A stretch of 64,000 bases of DNA. Source: Patellaria atrata CBS 101060. Its lineage: Eukaryota > Ascomycota > Dothideomycetes > Patellariales > Patellariaceae. Location of the stretch: the NCBI GenBank assembly GCA_010093705.1, contig MU006099.1, positions 534,757 through 598,756 on the forward strand. The letters are read 5' to 3'. A model generated the notes under the pieces. That model ran no database searches, was not told the origin of the DNA, and saw only the letters and a list, made by a program, of their open reading frames with translations. Position 1 is the first letter of the stretch. Each line of letters starts with the position of its first letter. Shown here in pieces: positions 53,284 through 64,000 of the stretch. Position numbers and translations under genes: made by a program.

Positions 53284-54576
53284 ATGTCCGATTCATCATC
53301 CTCCAAGTTCTCCATTAAACCCCGTATCATTATACATGGTGGTGCTGGTAATATATCTCACGAGACTGTTCCTCCCTCCGCTATGTCTGAATACCGCCAA
53401 TCTCTCCTTTCTGTGCTCTCTTCCTGCAATCTCTTACTCAGTCACCCCTCTGCCACCGCTCTCGACATCGCCACCTACGCCGTGGCACTGCTAGAAAACA
53501 ACCCGCTCTTCAACTGCGGACACGGCGCCGTCTTCACCCGTTCCGGAACCATCGAGCTTGAGGCTAGCATCATGGTCAGCGACGGACACCACAAGCGCGG
53601 TGTCGGCTGTATGTTGCTAGAACGAGTCAAGAACCCGATCAAACTCGCACGAGAGATGCTGGTGAGGGGTGATGATGAAAATGGGTGGGGCGGAGGCGCT
53701 GGAGGTCATTCCCAGCTGAGTGGGCGGGCTCTTGAAAAATTGGCGGAGAGATGGGGTTTGGAAATGGTTGATCCCCGCTATTTCTGGACGAGGAAACGGT
53801 GGGATGAACATATAAGGGGTCTGGAGCGGGAGAAAAAAGGGAAGCATGGAAAAGATATTTATCGCCATGATATCCAGCCTCTCGATTGGGGAAAGGAACC
53901 AGGCTGGGATGGGGAGGAGTACTTACCCCAAGGCACCGTTGGTGCTGTTGTCCTCGATCGGTTCGGCACAATTTGTGTCGCGACGTCTACTGGTGGGTTG
54001 ACGAATAAGCTCCCCGGACGCATTGGAGATACACCAACTTTAGGCGCTGGGTTCTGGGCCGAGCAGTGGGAGGAAAAGACTCCGAAGATGCTGTACCAGC
54101 CCAGTCCACCGGTCTTAAACACATCATTAGACCAACTATCCCGCGGTGATATATCCAGCTTCCTCTCCGCTTGTCTTCCTCATGGACTCTCATCCACAAC
54201 ACAGCCGCTTCCCTCCTTAGAGAAACAGAAGCCAAGCAAACAGCACCGCGCCCTCGCCATGTCCGGTACTGGGAACGGCGACTCCTTCCTTCGCGTATCC
54301 GCTTGCCGTACCGCGGCTGCTATGTGTCGCTTCTCTACACCTGCGCCTTCCCTCCAGACTGCGGTTAGCGAAGTTGCAGGTCCTGGTGGAGAACTGCAAC
54401 GCTCTGCTGGTGAGAGATGGGGAAATGGTACTTTTGACGGTGAGGGAGGGATCATTGGGATAGAGCTAATCGATGGTGAGGGAAAGGTTGCGTTTGATTT
54501 CAATTGTGGGGGAATGTTTAGGGCGTACTATGATGATGAAGGCAAGCCGAGGTTTGGGTGTTTTCATAATGAATGA
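53284..54576 (+). CDS. threonine aspartase / isoaspartyl peptidase (Ntn hydrolase)
   Basis: Single exon, 430 residues. RIIIHGGAGNIS opens the glycosylasparaginase/asparaginase-2 fold. NPLFNCGHGAVFTRSGTIEL and EASIMVSDGHHKRGVGCMLL are conserved strands. PQGTVGAVVLDRFGTICVAT holds the autocleavage site, with Thr near residue 218 as nucleophile. STGGLTNKLPGRIGDTPTLG and later SGTGNGDSFLRVSACRTAAA complete the substrate pocket. The longer linker before the Thr (YFWTRKRWDEHIRGLEREKK) is typical of fungal taspase-like enzymes. Whether it cleaves isoaspartyl dipeptides, asparagine or proteins cannot be decided here. Confidence 0.9.
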   Translation: MSDSSSSKFSIKPRIIIHGGAGNISHETVPPSAMSEYRQSLLSVLSSCNLLLSHPSATALDIATYAVALLENNPLFNCGHGAVFTRSGTIELEASIMVSDGHHKRGVGCMLLERVKNPIKLAREMLVRGDDENGWGGGAGGHSQLSGRALEKLAERWGLEMVDPRYFWTRKRWDEHIRGLEREKKGKHGKDIYRHDIQPLDWGKEPGWDGEEYLPQGTVGAVVLDRFGTICVATSTGGLTNKLPGRIGDTPTLGAGFWAEQWEEKTPKMLYQPSPPVLNTSLDQLSRGDISSFLSACLPHGLSSTTQPLPSLEKQKPSKQHRALAMSGTGNGDSFLRVSACRTAAAMCRFSTPAPSLQTAVSEVAGPGGELQRSAGERWGNGTFDGEGGIIGIELIDGEGKVAFDFNCGGMFRAYYDDEGKPRFGCFHNE

Positions 54577-55286
54577 TGAGGACTTGACGAATCATATGAG
54601 TCTGGAACACTATCTTATCCTATGTTACATGATCTCAGGTGCGATATTCTAATATCGACCTTATTATTACTGGGATCTGGTGCCTTTTACTTGCTTTGAA
54701 CAGTGGAGTGTTCGCAACTCGGTCTATCTTGTACTCCCTCCTTCTAATGCGCTCTAAACTCGACTGTAAAGGGAAAAGGATAATCTTCGGTACCTTGAAT
54801 TGTCTGAACAACCTAACAGTACAGATGTACAGTACAAGTTGTTGTTTTGCGCTCACGCTCCCAAGAGGTGGTTGACCTTACTTTACAGGTAACTTGAGGT
54901 GAAGGGAAACATGACAATTGATGAAATACCCCATAATTCCAATTCTTGAGGTCACCTATTGAGAGGTACTGCTCGTTGAGAACACTAGGTTGTGAAGAAG
55001 ATGGATGGCACCTCCAAAATCCAAAAGGGTTTTTAGATGTTGTTGGAAACCAATCCGCAACCCAAGGGACCTCTGATTCCCGAGAAAGATTAGGCGTGGC
55101 TAGCGGGATCTTTGCCGCCAAAACTTGCTGCGTCGTCAATTCTAATTCCACCTCCGAGCATCAGTATCCAGTCAGTCCTCCTAGAGTAATTCCAACTTTA
55201 TATATACTGTAACAACAGATTCGGAAAATTATTGATATAATATACGTTCAACAAATAGTTGAATAGGCTTTCCAGCATTCTCCACT
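54577..55286. other. intergenic with a weak minus-strand coding hint
   Basis: A minus-strand frame at about 54880-55150 reads QQVLAAKIPLATPNLSRESE and KNWNYGVFHQLSCFP. It has no ATG start or splice partner and may be chance or relic. Confidence 0.3.
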
Positions 55287-56766
55287 ATGCAGGCCTCCCG
55301 ATGGGCAACGCCGTCCACCGAACCGCCCTCGACATCACTCTCAGAGCAAGAACAACCAGAACCTTCTCCAGCTAAGCAGGAAGCTTCTACTCCCAACTTA
55401 CGACCCGTACCTGAAGCTCAGGAAACATCCTACACAACCGTAAGCTTTATGCTTTTTGTATATTAATAGTGTAGACTTAACAATCAAATAGCAAGACTAT
55501 CCCTCTTACCCCACCGACGACCCAGACATGGACGAGTTCGCCCAAACCCGTGCCCCCGACGACCTCTTCGACGACGACTTCGTCCCTATAGCCGAACCAG
55601 TTGAAGAAGTCGCGCCAGCACCTGCTCCCCCGCCTCCCCCTGAACCGGCTCATGCACAGATACCTCGAGGTCCCAGAGGCGGAAGACCAGACCGTGGTGG
55701 CAGAGGTAGGGGGCGAAGCGATAGAATCGCACATCAAGTCCCTTCGCAGCATCAACCACAACAACAGAAGCTAGACACGGCATCCGCCGCTCCTCCTTCC
55801 ACCACCGTTGCTCCTGCAGATGCTGACACCGCTGCCGGCGCAGAACCTGGCGCGCAAGCCACTGGAGATGATAAGCAAGCACAACACAAGAAAGACGCCG
55901 CAGTAAGAGGCGACCGTAGTGCAACCGGTGGTGTGAAAAAGGTACATACGACCCTACCCCATACCAGCATGCCCAAACCCCCAATCCCACCTAACCCCGC
56001 TAACCCCACCCCGCAGGACAAACTCACCGAAGAACAACTAACAGAGCGCCTAAACGCCATGTCCCTCAAAAATGCATCTCTCGCCGCCGCTCATGCGCGT
56101 GCCGAAGCTGACGCCTCCGCTTTCTCGGCCCGCGAGTCTGCCGCCGCGGTCGAGCGCGCCGCCCGCCAGAAGCAGGACCGCCAGAACAGACAGCAGATGA
56201 TGGGTGAGCGCGAGCGGAACAGACAAAGAAAGCTTAACGCGCTAGGCGGACGCGAGTGGGACGCGGAGAAGGAAGAGAATTTTGCCGGCGTGGGTGAGGA
56301 GAGGAGGGGGAATAGGAGGGGTGCTTTTGGTGGTGTTGTGGCGCCGAGGAACGAAGGCCCAAGGAGTGAGAATGCGAGAGTGGATGCAGCGGATGATGCT
56401 GTGTCACATTCTCAGCCGTCGCGCGGTCGAGGTGGTGACCGCGGACGTGGAGGCCGTGGGAGAGGTGGGAGAGGGAGAGGGAGAGGCGGCGATGGTGGTC
56501 CTGCAAATGTCAAATCGCGACCACAGCAAGCGCCCCCCACCGCGGATGAATTCCCAGACCTCCCGGCTGCTACAAAGAAGGACAAGGAAGGTGCTGCGCC
56601 GCCGAAACCACTCGAATTCCCAACCAGAGCAAAGACTGCCGGCGATTCGCAGACACAGACTTCAGACCCACGGCCAGGCATCAACAAGCAGGAGAGCTTC
56701 GGTCTCGGAAGTCCCGGTGTGAGTGGAGAGCCTAAGAGCTGGGCGGATCAGGTGGAAGCAGCCTGA
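55287..56766 (+). CDS. RGG-rich putative RNA-binding protein
   Basis: Exons 55287-55439, 55492-55941 and 56017-56766 give 450 residues. The first intron (GTAAGC, branch TTAAC, TAG) is 52 bp. The second (55942-56016, GTACAT to GCAG, branch CTAAC) is 75 bp, without stop and in frame, so unspliced RNA would add 25 Pro-rich residues. RGG patches occur twice (RGPRGGRPDRGGRGRGRSD near 115; RGRGGDRGRGGRGRGGRGRG near 365). Between them is a charged helix (KLTEEQLTERLNAMSLKNAS, RERNRQRKLNALGGREWDAE). The end has TADEFPDLPAATK, a short motif shared with ribosome-associated RGG proteins, and SWADQVEAA. The family is familiar but unnamed; RNA binding is inferred from composition. Confidence 0.75.
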
Positions 56767-58354
56767 TGACTGTTCGCGCCTAGTGGAAACTGGGCTTGTT
56801 GATGCAGGGCGGATCACTGTGGACTTGAAAAATTGCATTGTACACTATAGCATGGCGTTGGGATGTTATTGTGTATGCACCGTGGGATGGAGACGTCAGT
56901 GTTAGATTTGTAGAAGTGGGGTATTGGGTGGAACCTTTATGCTGTTATAGAGTCTGCGCTCTTCCGCTGCTAGTCAGAGGTATGTTTGAAGATAACAAGA
57001 TCGTTCTTGGTGCGATGTCTTCCAATGGACAGATGTCAAAAGATATTCTATCTCCCCAAATAGACCACAGCCGGTAATTTCATCATGAAATATATAGAAA
57101 TAGTCATTAATCCCATTAACAATCCTGGGACGAAATGCTCCAACATACGAAGAACATCCATAATAGGTGGGTGATCTGTGAAAATAAACACCAAAGCGTT
57201 AGCAATACGAAAAGAAAAAGTTAAAAAGAGCAGTTTGTAACGACCTCGGAATTTAAAGATTAACAGCACTGATGCGGCTCCCTCAGAATGCCGAATTCAC
57301 AATCGCAGGGGACAAATCTCTAGTTCACTATCGCTCGTCCAGACGGCCAATATCTTCAGGAGCCTCCTTGCGGAGGTCTTTATCCCATCCCTGGCGCTGG
57401 CGAGGCTCGAACAGCGGACCATTCGAGCTAGCAGAGCGCGAGGATCAGCATTAGGCATCAAGCCTTAGGCCAAACGCCCTTGATTATTGAGTTCTGAACT
57501 TCTTGGCACAAGCATGTAGCCCTTCGCACTCGTTTGAGCTTCAGTACGGGAGTGTAAACGGGAGCGGGAACCGCAACGGGAACGGAACGAAGCACGCCGC
57601 AAGCCGCGAGCTGAAGCTGCTTCCCGTACCGTATGAAATTCTGTATTTCTGTGATTTGAAGCCTTATGTGATCTACGACAAATTTTCAGACAGTATTGAT
57701 GGGAAAGAGAATTTCGGAGTCATACATAATTAGAATACCAATTAAGCACGGGCATTGCGTGAAATAGACCGATTAAGCTTTCAAAATGGGACAACTCGTT
57801 ACGCTTTCCTTGCTGTTATTAGTCGTTGGTTTTAAAGTCTCGAACCCATCTAGGAGAACAATCCTGACCCAAATATGGCGGCTAGAGACGCAGCTAGATC
57901 TACGATAGCGGCTGGCTTATCAGGTTGAGCTCAAGACTCACAAGGGAAATGACGAGCGTCTTTGAAAGACTGGCCTGAAGGATAGAACAACGGCGTATAT
58001 GGAAGAATTGGAAGATGTTCACAATGGAAGAGGTATGAGACGGTAACGATCGAGGAAGGGAACATGATCGGTTTCAGTAGATATTCTTTCACGACGGCAG
58101 CCTATCATCTTGCCTGGAAATGGAGCGATATACGAAACCTCATTTTGTAATAGGAGCGTACCATACCAGAATAACGGCGCATTCAAGGGAATTCGAAGGA
58201 AGTATAAGTCGGTTCTACTTTTATGCTACGTAAGTACAAACACATACGCTGATATCTGTATTTGCACTCGTTCATCGAACCTGTTGGAGAGCAAGGTTCG
58301 ACAAGAAGTAGCGGCCTACCTATGGAAGGAACGCTCTATGTCATAATAGTATAA
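56767..58354. other. 1.6-kb gap, no supported gene
   Basis: AT-rich with scattered short open stretches. A tRNA-like string on the minus strand (about 57388-57475) does not fold and was rejected. Segments near 57900-58340 are dense in short words resembling coding sequence, but with stops throughout. Confidence 0.4.
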
Positions 58355-60276
58355 CTAAACGTGGAGTTGGGCTGTGACGGTGGACGTTATGTAACCCTTG
58401 TACTTTTCCAGCTTCCCGTCGACAACTCCATTCGAACCGGCGTATCGCTCAACAATCTCCGCAGATCGGCCGATGAAAAGCTTAGCGTCCAGTAGGTCAT
58501 CGATATCGTCCCATATCGGTTTCTAATTACTATAGGTCAGAAGAAGAAGTGAATCTTCATGAAGTAACCTACAAAGAACTCTGTCTTCTTGATACGTTCT
58601 ATGAGATCGTTTTTACGACCCTCAATTTTCATAACGTGGACTGTCTCACGGGACAGAATACGAATGTGTTCATGAGCTTCCTGACGGGAGACGCCATGGG
58701 CGACAAGTTTCATGATAATATTCTCGGTTGCCATAAAAGGAAGCTCCTGTTCAAGCTGAGATTTGATCATTGCTGGAAAAACAACGAGACCATTGGTGAC
58801 GTCATCCAGCAATGTTAGAATGGAATCGGACAAGAGGAACATCTCAGGTATGTCAATTCGGCGAATTGCGCTGTCGTCCAGAGTCCTCTCGAGCCATTGA
58901 CTAGAAAATGTTTCCGAGAAGTTAACGTTGATGTTGCTTAATTTTCGACCAAGACTGCAGACGCGTTCGGACCGCATCGGGTTCATCTTGTAACTCATGG
59001 CCGAGCTCCCAGTCTACTCAATTAGCTCATTGCCGACAGGACCTGGGAACTATTATTTACCTGTGTGGCTTCATGAGGCTCATCGAGCACTTTGTCGTGT
59101 GCTAGATGGCGAATGTCCTAATGACGATTATTCAAGAAAGGGTTAGAATTCGAAGTAGAGCATCTTACGGTAGCAATACGAATAGCGCTGGCACCAAATG
59201 CTGAGAGGGCATTGGCGATACGCAAATCGACTTTCCGTGTGTATGTCTGAGTGGAGATATCATAGCAAGATGCAAACCCTGCTTTCTCGCAGAGGATCTT
59301 GTTGAGTTGATCAATCTTAGAAGTATCACCGTGAAAGATCTCCATGAATGACGCCTATGTTCAGTGGTAAGTAAGGTTGCTGTTAGTGATATGGGAATAC
59401 TACCTGAGTTCCCGTCGTGCCTTGGGCACCGCGAAATTTGAGGTTATTTCGGACATATTCAATATCTTCTAGATCGAGAACTAAGTCCTGCATCCACTGC
59501 GCAGCGCGACGCCCTACGGTGATAGGCTGAGCTGCTTGGTAATGCCTTTGCGTAAGATTTAGCAACGTCTCGCCTTACAAATACAAGAGCAATATAATCA
59601 TATGGACATACGTGAATCCTAGGGTAGGTAAGTCCTTATACTTGAGTGCAAACTGGGACAGGTTATGAATGACCTTCGCCAATTTTGGAAGGACCAGATC
59701 AAGTGCGTTACGAAGAAAGATGAGATCGGCATTATCAGTCACCTATGAGAGACATGTAAGATCTATGCAATCGGAATATTGCATACATTGACAGGAGAAA
59801 TGAGAAGACATACTAAATATGTCTCGTTAGCTACGTTCAAGTGAAATGAGATAATTAAACTTGATATAACAAACCGTAACACGAGGTAGCCCCAACATGA
59901 ATGATTCCAGCAGCATCTGGGGCATCTTTTTCGAGCGCAAATACATGGCTCATGACATCGTGACGGCGAATGCGCTCCTCAGCAGCAATCACTTGAAAGG
60001 CCTCATCGCTCACCACGAGGTGTGTCCGAATTGCCTCAATCGCTTTGTCAGTGATCTGGGCGAGCCCCAGTTGCTTTTCTGCTTCGGCGAGCCAGAGCCA
60101 GAGTTTGCGCCAGGTAGTAGCTCTCTCTCGGGCAGAGAAGATTTTTCTCATTTCAGGACCTGATCAACTCAGCGGTCGATCTGAGCAACCAACTACGACC
60201 AAAGCTCCAAAACATCACAATACTTACTTGCATAACGAGATGCCAACGGCGTCTCGTACTCGTCGTATTTTGGCAT
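58355..60276 (-). CDS. ADE13: adenylosuccinate lyase (Ade13-like), unusual exon structure
   Basis: Exons, 5' to 3': 60276-60228, 60159-59875, (59812-59787), 59742-59612, 59545-59404, 59354-59169, 59117-59061, 59013-58573, 58522-58355. Total 494 residues. Conserved parts: [77 protein letters not shown], the fumarate lyase signature [39 protein letters not shown] and [19 protein letters not shown]. It catalyses two steps of purine synthesis. Exon 59875 ends in phase 1 but VTDNAD starts in phase 0. A 26-base micro-exon with good splice sites restores phase but inserts nine residues in the catalytic loop. Most family members have KRNP where this has KMNP. It may be a diverged paralogue. Confidence 0.85.
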
Positions 60277-60802
60277 GATTTTTGATAATACTGAATTAAC
60301 TGTAGATGTTTCCAAGAAACCTAAGAACAATAACAAACTTTGAAAGACCTCAACCATAAGTGGGATCCTCGGTAATACTTTCCCCACCAGCCACTAACAG
60401 TTAGATCGAAAACTTAAACTGAACGGTATTTGAACAACCAGATAACGGAGATGTCAGGCGGTAGTTATCTGACTGTCAGTTTACTATCATTACCAATATG
60501 CACAAACCAGAATTGACGCTGTACTGCTCATTCATACGCTCGATTCTTGGCCGACTTTAAGATTCCGTGCTCGACAAGCGAACTTGATTTAACTATGTTA
60601 TAGATATGATTTGATATGCTATCTCCTCCTTTCAGTAAATAAATACCTTGTACCGGCGCATGCGGGGAGAGTCGGTACCATTTCATCTTCAGCTGAGTGT
60701 TTGAAGTAACTGAAGGGCTGGCAGATCTCGTTGTGAGGACATACATTCGTGGAGTCGTACGCGAGACGGGATGATTCGCGCTACCATCGCGGCCAATATG
60801 CT
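60277..60802. other. gap between URN1 end and the lyase start
   Basis: 526 bases holding the promoter of the adenylosuccinate lyase gene and the 3' region of URN1. No gene seen. Confidence 0.4.
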
Positions 60803-62538
60803 CTACTCTGTATCCCCTCTTTCTTCTTTATCATTCAGGTGTGCCTTCAAGCCCCCCTTCCCAATCTTCATGGCTCTCTCCAGCTCCAGCTCCTCTTCTC
60901 TTAACCTACCTTTCCCGAACTCGAGATCTCTACGTTGTCGTCTTTTCTCTTCCTGCACTCTTCTCTCCCGCTCTGCAAGCGCCTTCTCTCTCCTATCCCG
61001 GTCCTTCCGCCTTTCACTCGCATCTTCGTCGTCCTGTCCATTATCATGTGCAGCAGGCGGCGGTGGAAGGGTCGAAATGTAGGCATCGATGAGAGAGTCG
61101 CGAATGGCAGCTGGCAGAGTAATGTAGCGTAAATCTGTGAGGACTGCAGATGGGAGATTCGAGGATGAAGACGCCCGATTGAGGTCTTTGAGAGGAATCG
61201 ATTTCAACAACGTCGAGAGGTCAGATTTCGCGGCACTTTGCGGTAATTTTAGACGGGTAATGTGATCTCGATAGATTTTCTCGAGCTCTTTATCGCTAAG
61301 TCTTGAGTTGCGTAGCTCAGACTCCTTTCTATGCTTACGTTGAAACTCTTTCCAGAATAACCTCGGGCTTGCGTGAGCATGAAGGAAAGCGATATAAGGT
61401 ATACGGGGATCCTGTTGAGCTTGGGAGGCTTTTTGAGCCTTCAGGGTCTCGATACGAGACCTTGACCATATATCCCAGGCGGCCTTGCGAGCTTTGGTCG
61501 TGGGTAGTACAGTATAGCGTATGTCGTCTACTATACTTCCCGATGAAAGTAGCGTCTCCCAGGGTGTAAAAGGAGAGATGTGGTGATCGTCCAGAAGTTC
61601 ATGAAATAGTGCAATAGAGTCCTCTTCAGATAACGGTAAACCTTCTGCACCTTCTTCCCAGTCCCCTTCCCCATATTCGCCCGGGTCTAGTCCGTATTCC
61701 TCGCCCATGGCTGCGAGTTGGTATGCTATATCATCTTCGTTGAACTCAACCGGCAGATTCGAATCAGGCTCCTCTGTGCGATGGCGCTTTGGTAGGTTTC
61801 CTTGCTCGTCATCTTCTCCTTCTTCCTCTGTGACCTCTACTTCTTCGTATTCTGAATCAAGATCTGCTTCGTCTGCTTGCTCTGCAGGCGTAATCGAGCA
61901 TCTTCGAGCATCTTTTCCCTCGACAGCGACAGTCTCTCGATCATTTTGGTTTTCGCTAGATTCACCTCTTTCTCTCTGCTCCCTGCGCTCACGTTCCATC
62001 CGGTCAAATTCCACTACGCCTTTCATAACATCTTCTGGGAATTTCCAAAAACTTTCTTTGGTCTCCGTATTATGAACAAACCTCCTCCCCAGTTTGGTTT
62101 TGACCAGAGTCCAGGGCGCGCAATTTGGAATAGCGTATCTGTGTTTGGGTCTGTCCTCGGGATGATGGCTTCTACGGCCTTGGTACCCATTTCCACCTTT
62201 AAAGCTTCCTCTTCCTCTAAAATCAGCTTGAGTTTGGCCCTGGGTTGAGTTGGTAAACGTGTGTGGGTAGGATGGCCCTGAGTATGGGTTTGAGAGATTA
62301 GTCGTAATATGAATTTGCGCAGCTGGAAAGGGAGTCGGAGTTCCTAGGGTAGGGCGGGTATATGTCGAAATTTTTGTTTCAGCGTTGTAATAATATGAAT
62401 GCCCTAGTTAATGTCAATACGAGAATAGAACAGTTTGATGTCAAATTTACCGGTTGGAGCCTTATGTTCTGTCCATCCTGGAGGAAGAGAGGGCAGAATT
62501 GGCGGCGGAGTCGCAGTCTTATGAGTGGATTTCAGCAT
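60803..62538 (-). CDS. WW/FF-domain splicing-associated protein (Urn1-like)
   Basis: Exons 62538-62451 and 62403-60803 flank a 47-bp intron (GTAAAT, branch TTAAC, CTAG) and give 562 residues. The WW domain spans the intron: LPPGWTEHKAPTGHSYYYNA then ETKISTYTRP, the second Trp being Tyr as in many such domains. A second WW-like segment (APWTLVKTKLGRRFVHNTET, KESFWKFPEDV) follows, then a long acidic stretch. The FF domain is near residues 275-340 (DSIALFHELLDDHHISPFTP, WETLLSSGSIVDDIRYTVLP). Two further FF-like helices and a Lys/Arg/Glu-rich end come after. Relatives (yeast Urn1, TCERG1/Prp40 class) associate with the spliceosome. Confidence 0.85.
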
Positions 62539-62802
62539 TCCGATTGTCAAAGTAAAACAGTGTAAGCTTTACGGTATACAACAAATGTCAAGCTTGAGTT
62601 GAGGTTGCTACGCAGAGCCGCATAATAGACGGTTCTTGGCGATGATCCATCACCGCAACGCGTCCGAGCTTGCCTGGAGCTCCAACCTAACCCAAAGTCA
62701 ACCCCATAGCAGAACCCATAATCCGCAGTTCCCGTATAACGTCGCTATACTCTCGATCGAGTGAATTATCTTTCCCGAAGCTTGTTCACACCCTAGCCCA
62801 GC
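62539..62802. promoter_or_regulatory. shared divergent promoter of the Urn1-like gene and PRE9
   Basis: 264 bases between opposed start codons. It contains GC-rich words around 62650-62700 (ccgcaacgcgtccgagcttg). No proteasome-associated control element (GGTGGCAAA) is seen. Confidence 0.55.
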
Positions 62803-63746
62803 ATGTCAAGAAGATATGATTCCCGGGTTAGACACAGAACGCAGCTCCCACCGTCTCTATCTAAACTAACAAACAATTATAGACAACGATATTTTCTCCA
62901 GAAGGGAGGTTATACCAAGTGGAATATGCATTAGAGGCTATTTCACACGCCGGAACCGCTTTAGGTATTCTAGCTCAAGATGGAATTGTTCTCGCAGCAG
63001 AGAGGAAGGTTACTTCTAAGCTTCTAGAGCAAGACACGTCAGCGGAGAAGCTCTATATCCTCAATGAGTACGTTCATGGTCCTTGGAGCCGTTTTTCTCA
63101 CTGTTGTACTAACTATTATATCAGTAATATGATTTGCGCGGTAGCAGGTATGACTGCCGATGCCAACATTCTCATCAACTACGCCCGTCAAGCTGCACAA
63201 CGATATCTCCTCACCTACAATGAAGACATTCCATGCGAGCAGTTAGTACGCCGCTTATGTGATTTAAAGCAAGGATATACGCAACATGGTGGTCTCCGCC
63301 CGTTCGGCGTGTCGTTCATCTATGCTGGTTACGACCCCCAGAGACAATTTCAGTTGTACCAGAGCAATCCAAGCGGTAACTACGGTGGATGGAAAGCAAC
63401 AAGCGTCGGAGCGAATAATGCTAGCGCCCAGAGCTTGTTGAAGCAGGACTATAAGGAGGAATGTGACCTTAAGGAGGCCTGTGGTTTGGCGGTGAAGGTG
63501 CTCAGTAAGACGATGGATTCCACGAAGCTGAGCAGTGAGAAGAGTAAGCTATTTGAGAAACAATTGCCATGATTTTTGTTCAAATGAAGAATGAACTAAC
63601 ATAACCCAGTCGAGTTTGCAACAGTAGGTCGGACAAAAGCAGGGAAAGTGTATCATCATCTTTGGGGTGCTGATGAAATCGACGCTCTACTCAAGGAGCA
63701 TGACCTTGCGAAAAAGGGCGAGGAAACTGCAGAGAATGTAGGATGA
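62803..63746 (+). CDS. PRE9: 20S proteasome subunit alpha3 (Pre9/PSMA4)
   Basis: Exons 62803-62826, 62883-63067, 63125-63543 and 63610-63746 join to 254 residues. [20 protein letters not shown] and [20 protein letters not shown] form the alpha-subunit N-terminal signature that gates the core pore. [40 protein letters not shown] and [20 protein letters not shown] are alpha3-specific in wording. The C-terminus is Lys/Glu-rich ([16 protein letters not shown]). All three introns have GT..AG ends; the first exon is only 24 bases long, ending exactly after DSR. Identification is secure. Confidence 0.96.
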
Positions 63747-63830
63747 AGGGATATAGCGGCGTAGGAAGGTAGATAGACAGCGTAGCTAACCACGCTTATA
63801 AAATCTAACTTTAGCATGCGCTACACCCAG

Positions 63831-63924
63831 CCTTTGAATGGGTAAGCGCTTGAGTATGATCCTTTCAGCTCTTTCTTCTTCCATTTCTCAGCCTGGCGGT
63901 ATGATGAGAGAGTAATACCAATCA
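63831..63924 (-). CDS. last exon of a gene running off the right edge
   Basis: On the minus strand an acceptor-like ATAG precedes IGITLSSYRQAEKWKKKELK then GSYSSAYPFKGWV and a TAG at 63831-63833. Composition (aromatic, Lys-rich, clean frame) suggests a true C-terminus, converging with PRE9. The remainder lies beyond 64000, so the family cannot be told. Confidence 0.45.
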
Positions 63925-64000
63925 CTATATGGTCACTTAATTATAAAATAGTTCAACATTACTCTTAAGATCAGATCTGTTGTCACTCTCGACCCTTTCA

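Noticed and set aside
54880-55150. Minus-strand protein-like frame
   Set aside because: Starts only with GTG and lacks splice partners; too weak to list as a gene, noted in the gap entry.
57388-57475. tRNA-like string on the minus strand (GTTCGAGCC box B, GGCGTTTGGCCTAAGGC start, about 87 nt)
   Set aside because: The T-stem would pair at only one of five positions and no anticodon arm forms. It may be a chance match or a ruined tRNA.

Overview
The window looks like nuclear DNA of a filamentous ascomycete (Pezizomycotina). Introns are short (42 to about 190 bp) with GT..AG ends and CTAAC-type branch points. Intergenic spaces are long. The gene set is fungal: TCO89, YRB30, MAK5, PEX11, a BIM1-like copper protein, DUF6590, and F-box/2EXR-like proteins. 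A member of Leotiomycetes would fit, but this is a guess from gene content and general similarity only. There are no rRNA genes, no convincing tRNA genes, no CRISPR array and no virus-like elements.

Left part (1 to about 19.6 kb) is gene-poor and looks accessory. It holds the tail of one gene, degenerate AT-rich direct repeats, PEX11, an F-box-like and a 2EXR-like protein, a sugar-phosphate isomerase (SIS domain), a BIM1-like GPI-anchored copper protein and a Ser/Thr-rich GPI protein. Between these lie at least three stretches that still read as protein but carry in-frame stops (about 3.2, 7.9-8.8 and 15.1-15.3 kb), a 19-bp minisatellite and a run of 40 G.

Middle (19.6-42 kb) is mainly housekeeping: TCO89 (TORC1), MAK5 (60S biogenesis helicase) divergent from TRM7 (tRNA 2'-O-methyltransferase), a VOC-fold protein, a membrane protein, a GNAT acetyltransferase, two uncharacterised fungal proteins (one with a DUF6590-like end), a CWC16/Saf4-type splicing protein and SUP35/eRF3 with a prion-like N-terminus. 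A pogo/Fot1-type DNA transposon of 1834 bp, with nearly identical 51-bp terminal inverted repeats and a TA target duplication, sits between the VOC gene and the membrane protein gene, next to a 34-bp tandem repeat.

Right part (42-64 kb) is gene-dense: YRB30, a BSD-domain protein tail-to-tail with TSR2, a large alpha/beta hydrolase, an unknown 206-residue protein, a threonine aspartase/isoaspartyl peptidase, an RGG-rich protein, an adenylosuccinate lyase, URN1 (WW/FF) divergent from PRE9 (proteasome alpha3), and the last exon of a gene running off the right edge. The adenylosuccinate lyase gene has a puzzling junction inside its catalytic loop.

The common functional theme is RNA and ribosome work (MAK5, TRM7, TSR2, SUP35, CWC16, URN1, RGG protein), as expected for housekeeping sequence and not evidence of a cluster. 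I did not find a clearly new multi-gene system. The best leads are the adenylosuccinate lyase gene structure, the decayed coding remnants of the left part, the BIM1-like protein, and the uncharacterised 498- and 206-residue proteins.
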